Source: Castellaniella sp036379515
Lineage (GTDB): Bacteria; Pseudomonadota; Gammaproteobacteria; Burkholderiales; Burkholderiaceae_B
NCBI RefSeq assembly: GCF_036379515.1
Contig: NZ_DASVGN010000026.1
Span: 1-21,524 of the forward strand
Direction of reading: 5' to 3'
DNA length: 21,524 bases
This document shows, piece by piece, positions 14,527-21,524 of the stretch (its first letter is position 1; every line of letters starts with the position of its first letter). Made by a program: the position numbers and the translations under genes. Under the pieces are notes generated by a model. The model was not told the DNA's origin. It ran no database searches and saw only the letters and a list, made by a program, of their open reading frames with translations.

Positions 14527-15716
14527 ACGGTTTCACTCGCTGCGCGTGGGAGAGGCGAGCGGGCTGCCACCGCAGCGCACAGTGCGGCAATGATCAGTGC
14601 CACTGCCGCCATCCCGAAGAGAGGGCGGTAGCTACCTAGATCGGTGTAGCCCCAGGCCATTCCGTACGCCGCGATGGCCTGCAGTAGCGCAAAGGACAAA
14701 GTGGCCCAGCCCCATGCTTGTTGCTGTCGTGCGGGTGGTGCCAATTCCATGACCGAGCCGGAAGTCAACGCGACGGTCCCAGGGATGAGCAGGCCCACCA
14801 GCACGGATGAAATCAGCAGGGCCGTAGGCGCACTCGATGCGACGGGCAGGGCCACCGCGCCTGCTTTCGCCAGCAGCCCCAGCACGAGGGCGGGACGAAA
14901 CCCGAGCCAGTGTGCCAACGCTCCGGCCACGAAGGGTCCTACGGCTGCGCCCAGCCCGAAGGCCGTCCAGTAGATCGCCCCCGTGGTCAACCCACGCCCG
15001 AGTTCGTGGGTGATGTAGTCCACCCAGAAAAGCGTATGGGGAACGAATCCGACGGCATCAAGCCCGTAAGCGAGCAGCACGAGCATCAAGCCCAGGGCCG
15101 ACCAGCGGCGGGGGGCATGTGTTGCTTGCGGCACCGGCCGGCCGGCCGCAGGTTCGAGGTGGCTCCAGACGTGGACCCAGGCCCACAACGCCAGGAGTGT
15201 GGCCAAGGAACCCAAAGCGAACCAGGTGGGTGCAATGCCGTAAGCGATGAGCCAGGGGACCACGGTCCCGCTTGCAGCAATCCCAAGGCCTATGCCTGAG
15301 AAGATGAGCGCCGAGGCGGCGGGGCGGTGCTGAGCGGCAACGCGCGACAGCGCGGCTGAAACACCTACTACCGTCAGTACGGCGCCGCTTACGCCGCAGG
15401 CCAGGCGCCAGATTCCATACCAGATGACACCGCCATCGTAGAGACACGCGTACAGGCTGACAGCCGTGACCGCCAAGGCAGTAGCCAGTACCTTCCGTGA
15501 TCCGAAGGATAGGGTCGCCCGGTTGGCGATGGCGGCACCGATCAGGTAGCCCAGCAGGTTGAGTGCACCCAGATAGTTGGCCTGAGCAATGGTGAACCAG
15601 TGTGCATCGACCAGCGCTGGGATCAGGGGAGTGTAGGCGAACCGTGCGAGCCCTATGCCCAGCAGGACACAGACCCCACCGGCAAGGCTGAGCGAAACCC
15701 AGGAACGTTCGTGCAT
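14523..15716 (-). CDS. YbfB/YjiJ-family MFS transporter
   Basis: A 397-residue, 12-helix inner-membrane protein. The N-terminus (LAGGVCVLLGIGLARFAYTPLIP) and the ANYLGALNLLGYLIGA segment are characteristic of the YbfB/YjiJ branch of MFS carriers, whose substrates are not established. The ATG at 15716 (MHERSW) was chosen; the frame stays open far upstream to 15983 but that stretch lies over the divergent gene's start and has no membrane-protein character. No strong ribosome site. It is convergent with the previous MFS gene (4-base overlap) and divergent from the ABC-transporter operon across 139 bases. Confidence 0.87.
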   Translation of the reverse strand: MHERSWVSLSLAGGVCVLLGIGLARFAYTPLIPALVDAHWFTIAQANYLGALNLLGYLIGAAIANRATLSFGSRKVLATALAVTAVSLYACLYDGGVIWYGIWRLACGVSGAVLTVVGVSAALSRVAAQHRPAASALIFSGIGLGIAASGTVVPWLIAYGIAPTWFALGSLATLLALWAWVHVWSHLEPAAGRPVPQATHAPRRWSALGLMLVLLAYGLDAVGFVPHTLFWVDYITHELGRGLTTGAIYWTAFGLGAAVGPFVAGALAHWLGFRPALVLGLLAKAGAVALPVASSAPTALLISSVLVGLLIPGTVALTSGSVMELAPPARQQQAWGWATLSFALLQAIAAYGMAWGYTDLGSYRPLFGMAAVALIIAALCAAVAARSPLPRAASETV

Positions 15717-15855
15717 GATGTGTGTGAAGGCAAGGACGGGCTTGAGCTTACACCAGGGCCACTGCACTCTTGGTTTGACTGGAAAAATATATGCGATTCG
15801 GTCACACTTCGAGTCCCGAATCGGCATTTGCCTGGTTCCTTCTCGGAGACTCGCC

Positions 15856-16887
15856 ATGAATGCATTGGATCGACGTGAATTTCTGAAACTTGCCGCTGCC
15901 ACCGGGCTGGCAGGGGTGGGTGGCTCACTTCCGGGCATGGCCAGGGCGCAAGCGGTTTCTGCGCAGGCCAAAGCAGAGGGCAAGGCGGTGTTCTACGCCA
16001 ACATCACGTCCGTCGAAAGCGTCATGAAGGCGTTTGACGAGGCCACTGGGATTCAGGGCCTTTACACGCGGATTTCCAGCTCCAAATTCATCCCGACGAT
16101 CGTGACGGAGCACAATGCTGGCAAGTTGCTGGCAGACGTCGTTCAGGCGCCGCGTCCCATGCTGAGTCTGCTGGCTCAGAACAACGTATTGGCGAGCTAT
16201 CAGTCGCCTTCCACGCAGGGCTACCCCGATTGGGCGATTCATGATCCTCGGATGACGCTCTTTGGGATCGAATACGTGTCCTATCTGTTCAACACGCAGC
16301 ACCTGAAGAAAGCCGATGCACCGCAGCGCTATGAAGACCTTGCCGACCCCAAGTGGAAGGGGCAGATCGTGATGGCCAATCCTGCTACGCACTCCTCGAC
16401 GATCTCCTGGCTGGTGGGCCTGAAAGAGCAAGTGTTCAAAACCGAATCCGACTGGATGGCTTACCTGAAAGGCCTTGCGGCCAATCAGCCCATGTTTGTC
16501 GCCTCTTTTGGTCCCACGCCTGCCCCCATTGAAAGTGGAGAGAAGCTGGTGGCGATTTCGATGCCCAAGTACATTGTGACCAAGGCCCCGGCACCTCTCG
16601 AGTGGGGCCCTCGCAGCGGGCAACCTTTGCTGGGCACCCCAAGAGCCATCGCCGTGACGGCCAAGGCACCGCACCCAGCTGCCGCCCGTGCATTCATGGA
16701 TTTCTGGCTTTCCAAACCCGCCATGAGGCTGCTCGCCAAAAAGGTGGGTGAGTATGTGCTGGCTCCGGGGGTCTTTCCAGATGTCGAAGGCATCGATCAG
16801 GTCAAGGTGCTTCCGGTGCGCGATCTGACCGATCACGAAATCGAAAAATGGGGGCGCGAGTTCGGCCAGATATTTGGCGCCCGGTGA
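15856..16887 (+). CDS. ABC transporter periplasmic binding protein (iron(III)-type, Tat-exported)
   Basis: A 343-residue extracellular solute-binding protein of the family-1 / FbpA-like type. It has a twin-arginine signal (DRREFLKLAAATG), cleavage near ARAQA. Typical blocks are EGKAVFYANITS at the mature start, LADPKWKGQIVMANP and the C-terminal AFMDFWLSKPAMRLLAKKVGEYV. The adjacent tyrosine pair that binds iron in classical FbpA is not seen in the expected region, so ferric iron as the free ion is uncertain; a chelate or an organic ligand is possible. ATG 15856 has GGAGA about 7 bases upstream. It is the first gene of a four-gene operon; the ATPase starts 4 bases after its stop. Confidence 0.87.
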   Translation: MNALDRREFLKLAAATGLAGVGGSLPGMARAQAVSAQAKAEGKAVFYANITSVESVMKAFDEATGIQGLYTRISSSKFIPTIVTEHNAGKLLADVVQAPRPMLSLLAQNNVLASYQSPSTQGYPDWAIHDPRMTLFGIEYVSYLFNTQHLKKADAPQRYEDLADPKWKGQIVMANPATHSSTISWLVGLKEQVFKTESDWMAYLKGLAANQPMFVASFGPTPAPIESGEKLVAISMPKYIVTKAPAPLEWGPRSGQPLLGTPRAIAVTAKAPHPAAARAFMDFWLSKPAMRLLAKKVGEYVLAPGVFPDVEGIDQVKVLPVRDLTDHEIEKWGREFGQIFGAR

Positions 16888-16891
16888 GCGC

Positions 16892-18004
16892 ATGGATATT
16901 CAGATTGAAGGTCTGGTGAAGACCTACGTTTCCGAAGGCCGCACAGTTCGAGCGTTGGATGGCATCGATCTGCACATCCCTGCCAATCAGATTTTTACGT
17001 TGCTGGGGCCCAGCGGCTGTGGCAAGACCACGTTGTTGCGCTGCATTGTGGGGTTGGAGACTCCCGATGACGGAGAGATCCGCATTGGCGGCGAGGTGGT
17101 CTGGTCGCGCAGCAAGCGTGTTGCGGTACCCCCCGAGAAACGGGGCCTGGGCATGGTTTTTCAAACCTATGCCATCTGGCCGCATATGTCGGTGTTCGAC
17201 AATGTCGCGTACCCGTTGCAGGTGAGGGGCGTGGCGCGTGCAGCGATCCGTGAAAAAGTGTTGCAGGTGCTCAAGCATGTGCAGCTCGATGGCCTGGAGG
17301 GGCGTTCCGCAACCCGTTTGTCGGGGGGGCAACAGCAGCGGGTAGCCTTGGCACGCGCCCTCGTGGCTGAGCCCAAGGTGATTCTGTTTGACGAGCCCCT
17401 GAGCAATCTGGATGCCAAGCTGCGCGAAGAAACTCGCAAGCTCTTGCGGCATTTTCTGACCGAGCTGGGGATCACCGCTGTTTACGTGACGCATGATCGC
17501 GTCGAGGCGCTGGCGCTGTCGGATTCGATCGCCGTGCTTAATGGTGGGCACATCATCGAGCGCGGCGATCCTCAGAAGATCTATTTCAGCGCGGATCACC
17601 GTTTCGTAGCGGATTTTATCGGTCGTGCCAATCTGATCCCGGCCACCGTGCACGAGCAGCAGCCTGATTGGACCGTGGTTCGGACACCCTGGGGTCTGGT
17701 GTCGTGTCAGAAGCGCGATTTTGCGCCGGGTTCGCAGGTGACTCTGTGCATCCGCCCCGAATTTCTGCACCTGACTGCCCGCCCAGAGGGCAGCGCTCCA
17801 TCGTCTACTGAAGAGACAGGAGTGCGGAACGTTGTCGAGGGGCGAGTGGAGGCTCTGGACTTTGTGGGCGAAGTCTACGAAGCCGAAGTGCGAGTCGACG
17901 ATCAGGTGCTGCTGGCACGCGTCGACCCCACGCTGGCGGTCGGGAAAGGGGACATGGTGCACTTTGCGCTTGCACCCGAGCATTGCCTGCTTGTGACAGC
18001 GTAA
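16892..18004 (+). CDS. ABC transporter ATP-binding protein (FbpC/PotA-like)
   Basis: A 370-residue ATPase with Walker A GPSGCGKTT (39-47), Q-loop FQTYAIWPHMS, signature LSGGQQQR (143-150), Walker B VILFDEP (163-169, Glu168) and H-loop His201 (VTHD). The C-terminal third forms a TOBE domain (about 290-368), as in iron(III), spermidine and sulfate importers of the CUT1/PotA class. It powers uptake through the permease downstream at the inner face of the membrane. ATG 16892 lies 4 bases after the binding-protein stop with GGTGAG overlapping it; a TTG 6 codons upstream is less likely. The permease follows after 11 bases. Confidence 0.93.
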   Translation: MDIQIEGLVKTYVSEGRTVRALDGIDLHIPANQIFTLLGPSGCGKTTLLRCIVGLETPDDGEIRIGGEVVWSRSKRVAVPPEKRGLGMVFQTYAIWPHMSVFDNVAYPLQVRGVARAAIREKVLQVLKHVQLDGLEGRSATRLSGGQQQRVALARALVAEPKVILFDEPLSNLDAKLREETRKLLRHFLTELGITAVYVTHDRVEALALSDSIAVLNGGHIIERGDPQKIYFSADHRFVADFIGRANLIPATVHEQQPDWTVVRTPWGLVSCQKRDFAPGSQVTLCIRPEFLHLTARPEGSAPSSTEETGVRNVVEGRVEALDFVGEVYEAEVRVDDQVLLARVDPTLAVGKGDMVHFALAPEHCLLVTA

Positions 18005-18015
18005 AGGGGCACGGG

Positions 18016-19698
18016 ATGAATCCACACCGTCCTGGTCTGACGTGGTCTCTGATTGCCATCGTCGGGTTTCTCACCTTGTGCCCGGTATTGATGCTGCTGC
18101 TGGGGAGCTTTTCTCAAGGCTTGACAGCCTTTGGTCACTTTACCGTGGCCAAGTATGCGGCGGCCTACACCGATCCCTTCCTGCTCGAGGTTCTCGGCAA
18201 TACCGTCATCTTCGTCTTTGGCTCGACGTTGCTGGCCACAGTATTGGCGCTGGTGCTTGCTTATCTGAACACCCGCACCAACATCCCGTGCAAGCCACTG
18301 TTCACGGTGTTGTCCATCGTGCCCATGATGATTCCTCACTTGTTGTTTGCTGTGAGCTGGGCGCTGTTGTTGAATCCGTCCAATGGACTGCTCAATTTGT
18401 TCTTGAAGGATTTTCTGGGACTTTCGGCGGCACCGTTCAACATCTATTCTCTGGGAGGGATGATTCTGGTCGAAGGGCTGTTGAACATGCCCATCGCCTA
18501 TCTGATTATTGCGCCCGCAATGTCGTCTTTTGACGTGGCACTCGAAGAATCGTCGCGCGTCAGTGGCGCTGGGGTCTGGCGTACTTTGTGGCGCGTCACC
18601 TTGCCGGTGTTGCGTCCCGCGATCCTGGCGGCGTTCGTGCTCGGCATCGTGCGCAGCCTTGCTTCGTACGCTGTGCCGCGGGTGCTGGGTACGCCGGGCC
18701 GCGTCGACGTGCTGGCCACTTATCTGTACGAGATGATCTCTACCGGGTTTGCTCCCGATTACGGCAAGGCGGCTGCTCTCGGGATGAGTGTACTGGCGGC
18801 TTCGATAGGCTTGGTCGTGTTGTATCGGGCATTGACTGCATCGGGAGATAAGTTCGTCACGATATCGGGGCGTGGGTACCGGCCCACCGTGGTCGAACTC
18901 AAGAAGGCCCGTACGCCGCTTCTCATTGTCATCAGTGTATTGAGCCTGTTGATGGTCGTGCTGCCAGTGGCGGTGTTGCTGTATACCTCGCTGGTGCCGT
19001 ATTCCATGGTCCCCAGCGCGCAGGCATTTGCCTCCATGAGCTGGAACCATTGGGTCGAAGTGTTGCAGGACCCCACGTCGATTCTGGCCCTGCGCAACAG
19101 CTTGGTCCTGGCGGTGGTGGGCGCCACGCTGGGAGTAGTGCTGTCGCTTTTCATTGCCTACGTGGTCGTCAAGATCCGGACGCGCGCCTCCGGTTTGCTG
19201 GAATCGCTCAGTTTTCTGTCGTTTTCCTTCCCGGGCATCGTGATCGGCATCGGCTTCATGTGGTTCTTCGTGCAGACTCCGCTTTACGCCACCTTGAATG
19301 CGCTTCTGCTCGCTTATATTGCGGCCTATTTGCCTTATGGTGTCCGGCCACTGGCCAGTGCTTTCGTCCAGGTGCACGCCCATCTTGAGGAGTCATCGCT
19401 GGTGTGTGGTGCGGGCCCGTTGACGACGCTGCGGCGCATTATCGTGCCCTTGCTCATTCCAGGTATCGTGTCAGCCTGGATTCTGATGGCCACGATGTTC
19501 GTGCGTGAATTGACCGTGTCGGTCGTGCTGTCGCGTCCGGGGAGCGAGGTGCTGGCGGTGCAGATTCTGAACTTTGCCGACGATGGCCTCTGGGGCAAGC
19601 TGTCCGCGCTGGGGATTCTCATGATCCTGATTTCTACCGGGCTGGTGCTACTGGCCGCGTATGCCGGTCGCCGATTCCGGGAAAGGAGCTTTGCATGA
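18016..19698 (+). CDS. ABC transporter permease with two fused membrane domains (FbpB-type)
   Basis: A 560-residue inner-membrane protein made of two BPD_transp domains in one chain, the layout of FbpB/SfuB iron(III) permeases. About 12 helices are visible. Each half holds an EAA loop that docks on the ATPase: EESSRVSGAGVWRTLWRVTLP around residues 177-197 and EESSLVCGAGPLTTLRRIIVP in the second half. ATG 18016 follows AAGGGG by about 7 bases. Its TGA overlaps the start of the spermidine-synthase-like gene (ATGA). Substrate is inferred only from the architecture. Confidence 0.92.
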   Translation: MNPHRPGLTWSLIAIVGFLTLCPVLMLLLGSFSQGLTAFGHFTVAKYAAAYTDPFLLEVLGNTVIFVFGSTLLATVLALVLAYLNTRTNIPCKPLFTVLSIVPMMIPHLLFAVSWALLLNPSNGLLNLFLKDFLGLSAAPFNIYSLGGMILVEGLLNMPIAYLIIAPAMSSFDVALEESSRVSGAGVWRTLWRVTLPVLRPAILAAFVLGIVRSLASYAVPRVLGTPGRVDVLATYLYEMISTGFAPDYGKAAALGMSVLAASIGLVVLYRALTASGDKFVTISGRGYRPTVVELKKARTPLLIVISVLSLLMVVLPVAVLLYTSLVPYSMVPSAQAFASMSWNHWVEVLQDPTSILALRNSLVLAVVGATLGVVLSLFIAYVVVKIRTRASGLLESLSFLSFSFPGIVIGIGFMWFFVQTPLYATLNALLLAYIAAYLPYGVRPLASAFVQVHAHLEESSLVCGAGPLTTLRRIIVPLLIPGIVSAWILMATMFVRELTVSVVLSRPGSEVLAVQILNFADDGLWGKLSALGILMILISTGLVLLAAYAGRRFRERSFA

Positions 19699-20489
19699 GT
19701 CGACGCACCCTGGCGAATCGCCCGGCCTGGCAGGTCGCGGCCGAGCTCGACGAGCCCACCTTGTCCGAACAGGACGGTGTGCGGTATCTGCATTTCAATT
19801 CCGAGTGGGTTCAGGGCGCGATGCGCGTGAAGTGCCCCTCTGAACTCGTGCTGGCCTACGCACAACAGATGTTTTCCTGGATGCTGTTCGTGCGACCCAG
19901 TGTGCATGAACCTATTGGCATTCTGGGCCTGGGGGCGGGTTCGCTGTTGCGGTTTGTCCTGCGCCATACGCGTTCACAGGCCGAAACCGTCGAGCGAAAT
20001 CGGCAAGTGGTAGCGGTGTGTCGGTCGTATTTCCGACTGCCTGGATCCGCTCGGTCCGTGGTGACCTTGGGGGATGCCCGTGATTGGGTGGCCCAACCCG
20101 GTCGCGTGGGGCGCTACCGTGCCTTGATGGTCGACCTGTACGATGCCGAAGGAGAGGGTCCGGCTTGCAGTGGTGCCGATTTCTACCGGAATTGTGCGCA
20201 GTCGCTGAGTGATTCCGGTGCCATGTCAGTCAATCTGTTTGGTCGCCACGAAAGCTTCGCGCAGAATTTGGAGGATATTCAGGCAGCCTTTGGTGGACCC
20301 GTATTCTGCCTCCCAGAAGTCGACGAAGGCAATACAGTCGTTCTGGCACTCAAAAGCGCCGTCCCGCAAGTTGATGTCCGGGTGTGGCTGGACAGGGCAC
20401 GGGTGTTGGAATCTCGCACTGGGTTGCCCGCCCGGCGGTGGGTGCATAGCCTGTTGCCGCAAGCGGTCTTTCCGGTACTGCGCCCATGA
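19695..20489 (+). CDS. Spermidine-synthase-like (aminopropyltransferase/methyltransferase-fold) protein
   Basis: A 264-residue protein with the SpeE-type Rossmann core: IGILGLGAGSLLRFVLR (about 74-90, nucleoside-binding glycine motif), the acidic VERN (99-102) that would bind the ribose, GDARDW (126-131) and VDLYDAEGEGPA (146-157), which resembles the catalytic D-x2-D...GPA of spermidine synthase. The N-terminal beta domain of true SpeE is short (about 45 residues), so polyamine substrate specificity is not assured; the protein may be a distinct aminopropyltransferase or methyltransferase. It is translated from an ATG inside the permease stop and is the last gene of the transporter operon. 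No typical SpeD partner is in view. Confidence 0.78.
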   Translation: MSRRTLANRPAWQVAAELDEPTLSEQDGVRYLHFNSEWVQGAMRVKCPSELVLAYAQQMFSWMLFVRPSVHEPIGILGLGAGSLLRFVLRHTRSQAETVERNRQVVAVCRSYFRLPGSARSVVTLGDARDWVAQPGRVGRYRALMVDLYDAEGEGPACSGADFYRNCAQSLSDSGAMSVNLFGRHESFAQNLEDIQAAFGGPVFCLPEVDEGNTVVLALKSAVPQVDVRVWLDRARVLESRTGLPARRWVHSLLPQAVFPVLRP

Positions 20490-20513
20490 AAATCAAATAC
20501 ATGGCCACGTTGT

Positions 20514-20543
20514 TTGACAGCGTACCTTGGGTCTTCCTATAAT
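20514..20543 (+). promoter_or_regulatory. Sigma-70 promoter of the tRNA-Val gene
   Basis: Consensus -35 TTGACA (20514-20519) and consensus -10 TATAAT (20538-20543) with an 18-base spacer. Transcription would start about 5 bases before the mature tRNA, at the CTTCTTT stretch. Confidence 0.8.
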
Positions 20544-20554
20544 CTCGCTTCTTT

Positions 20555-20631
20555 AGGCGGTTAGCTCAGTTGGTTAGAGCGCTACGTTGACATCGTAGAG
20601 GTCGCTGGTTCGAACCCAGTACTGCCTACCA
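20555..20631 (+). tRNA. tRNA-Val (GAC)
   Basis: A complete 77-base cloverleaf. The acceptor stem AGGCGGT pairs with ACTGCCT (one G-U). The D-arm is GCTC ... GAGC. The anticodon stem CTACG/CGTAG encloses loop TTGACAT, anticodon GAC, reading GUC and GUU valine codons. The T-arm is GCTGG-TTCGAAC-CCAGT. The CCA end is encoded (20629-20631). An integrase gene begins 218 bases downstream, so the 3' half of this tRNA is the probable chromosomal attachment site. Confidence 0.95.
20604..20631 (+). other. Probable attachment-site core at the tRNA 3' end
   Basis: P4-type integrases insert at the 3' end of tRNA genes, usually within the T-arm and acceptor region. The tRNA followed by the integrase gene in the outward orientation fits this. 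The second copy that would mark the other island end is not in the window, so the exact core cannot be fixed. Confidence 0.45.
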
Positions 20632-20730
20632 TCCCCCCCTGCAATACCCGGCCACCTCAGGCCAAAAACCCCAAAAATCACCGTATGAAATCAGGCACTT
20701 AGCCTAATTTCCCTCTGCAATTCGTGGACA

Positions 20731-20760
20731 ACGAGTGTCAGCGAGTGTCAGTGAGTGACA
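20731..20760. repeat. Three tandem 10-bp repeats
   Basis: ACGAGTGTCA, GCGAGTGTCA and GTGAGTGACA follow each other without gap. The 10-base period is close to one DNA turn, so the motif GAGTGTCA would face the same side of the helix. Position between the attachment site and the integrase suggests protein-binding sites. Confidence 0.6.
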
Positions 20761-20768
20761 CGCTTTTC

Positions 20769-20851
20769 TTGTACACAGGATTAGTACACAGTGAGATCTC
20801 GAAGTCACAGAAAATTTCTGTGTACAAATTTTTTGAGGTCTGTGTACAAAT
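20769..20851. repeat. Four copies of CTGTGTAC plus a palindrome in front of the integrase
   Basis: TCTGTGTACAAAT occurs exactly twice in direct orientation (20817-20829 and 20839-20851, 22 bases apart). Two inverse copies lie upstream: TTGTACACAG (20769-20778) and AGTACACAGT (20783-20792). A 17-bp perfect palindrome CACAGAAA-A-TTTCTGTG spans 20806-20822. The last copy overlaps the integrase start codon. These are likely integrase arm sites, excisionase sites or an operator. Confidence 0.65.
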
Positions 20852-21524
20852 GCGCATCGAACTTCTGACACAAAAACAGCTGGACCAGGCGCGTCCAGGC
20901 AAAAAGGAAAAGGCGCTTTCCGATGGTGGAGGGCTCATCTTTACAGTGCGGTCTAAGGACCAGGGCGGCGGACGCGGTTGGGCCTTCCGGTTTCGGCTTG
21001 AGGGCCGAAATCGCAAGGTTGGTATAGGGACGTATCCGGGCACGGACTTGGGCGCAGCGCGGGAGATCGCCCACACGCTCAGGCGCCAGGTAGCCGCTGG
21101 CGTCGATCCAGTCGCGCAAAAGCAAGCGGCGCGTGAGGCGCAGGACGCCACCACGCAGGCGCGGAAGGCAGAGCGCACGTTTCGCGAGGTGGCGGACGCT
21201 TGGCTGGCGGAGGCGGCGAGCGACTATTCTTGGTCTGAGGGCCACAAGGCGCGGCAGGAAGGTCTGCTGCGAAACCACGCCTATCCGGCGATAGGGCGGC
21301 TGCGGTTCCGGGAGATCACAGAGTCGGCCGTTGGCAAGGCGGTACATAAGGTGTGGAAAAATGGCGCCAAAAATGCGGCCGGCCGCGTGCGGGGCGTCAT
21401 ACGCGATGTGTACGCCTACGCCGTGCTGCAAGGTGACCTGCCATCAGAAAAAAATTTCATGCTGGGAGCGCGTGAAAAAAATCTGGGGATGCTCAAGACC
21501 CCCAGGCCTCACAATTTTGCGGCC
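20850..21524 (+). CDS. Tyrosine integrase of the P4 type, 3' part outside window
   Basis: The first 225 residues of a site-specific recombinase run to the right edge without a stop. The N-terminal arm-type DNA-binding domain (DUF4102 type) is visible: LSDGGGLIFTVRSKD, GWAFRFRLEGRNRKVGIGTYPG and LGAAREIAHTLRRQVAAGVDPVAQKQ. A core-binding helical domain follows (TFREVADAWLAE ... RLRFREITESAVGKAV). The catalytic domain with the Arg-His-Arg-Tyr residues lies beyond the window. ATG 20850 has GAGG about 11 bases upstream and sits within one of the CTGTGTACAAAT repeats, which suggests self-control. It probably mobilised a genomic island into tRNA-Val(GAC). Confidence 0.9.
   Translation, partial: MRIELLTQKQLDQARPGKKEKALSDGGGLIFTVRSKDQGGGRGWAFRFRLEGRNRKVGIGTYPGTDLGAAREIAHTLRRQVAAGVDPVAQKQAAREAQDATTQARKAERTFREVADAWLAEAASDYSWSEGHKARQEGLLRNHAYPAIGRLRFREITESAVGKAVHKVWKNGAKNAAGRVRGVIRDVYAYAVLQGDLPSEKNFMLGAREKNLGMLKTPRPHNFAA

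Noticed and set aside
15766..15800. Sigma-70 promoter or Fur box in front of the binding-protein gene
   Set aside because: A TTGACT and an AT-rich stretch occur, but spacing and -10 match are poor and no 19-bp Fur-like dyad could be made out.
16802..18025. 407-codon minus-strand open frame over the ABC ATPase
   Set aside because: Antisense shadow of a gene with complete Walker and signature motifs; no recognisable domain.
17902..19383. 493-codon minus-strand open frame over the permease
   Set aside because: Gln/His/Arg/Asp-rich low-complexity translation, the usual complement of hydrophobic membrane codons; no domain.
1..21524. CRISPR arrays, transposases or insertion-sequence ends
   Set aside because: No spaced repeat array and no transposase-like reading frame were found; the only mobility gene is the integrase at the right end.

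Overview
The window is GC-rich and densely coded on both strands. The families present (YqhC-like AraC regulator, copper P-type ATPase and Tat-exported multicopper oxidase, YbfB-type MFS carrier, one-piece FbpB-type permease) suggest a betaproteobacterium of the Burkholderiales, perhaps close to the Alcaligenaceae. That placement is inference; there is no rRNA or other marker gene here.

Left end (1-3283): a minus-strand cluster reads cupin, two tiny overlapping ORFs, aldo/keto reductase, then a zinc alcohol dehydrogenase cut by the window edge. An AraC-type regulator is divergent to it. The layout resembles the Escherichia coli yqhC-yqhD-dkgA aldehyde-response locus, so a reactive-carbonyl or aldehyde detoxification role is likely.

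Metal block (3395-9402): a copper-exporting P1B ATPase with a MerR-family-type promoter, a mercuric reductase (merA) facing a broken merR remnant, and a Tat-exported Met-rich multicopper oxidase. The oxidase has a perfect 9-bp dyad between its -35 and -10. No intact MerR/CueR regulator is in the window, so the promoters must be controlled from elsewhere. A TRIC-type cation channel gene is divergent from the oxidase.

Middle (10083-15716): a minus-strand group of MFS transporter, PAP2 phosphatase and Bcp-like peroxiredoxin; a small exported Pro/Tyr-rich protein; and two convergent MFS transporters whose stop codons interlock.

Right part (15856-20489): a four-gene operon of Tat-exported binding protein, ABC ATPase, double-domain permease and a spermidine-synthase-like protein. 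The first three form an iron(III)-type (FbpABC-like) importer. The last gene starts inside the permease stop codon, which ties an aminopropyltransferase-like enzyme to the transporter.

Right end (20514-21524): a tRNA-Val(GAC) gene with a strong promoter is followed by a repeat-rich segment and the start of a P4-type tyrosine integrase that runs off the window. This is the typical edge of a genomic island inserted at a tRNA gene; the cargo lies beyond the right end.
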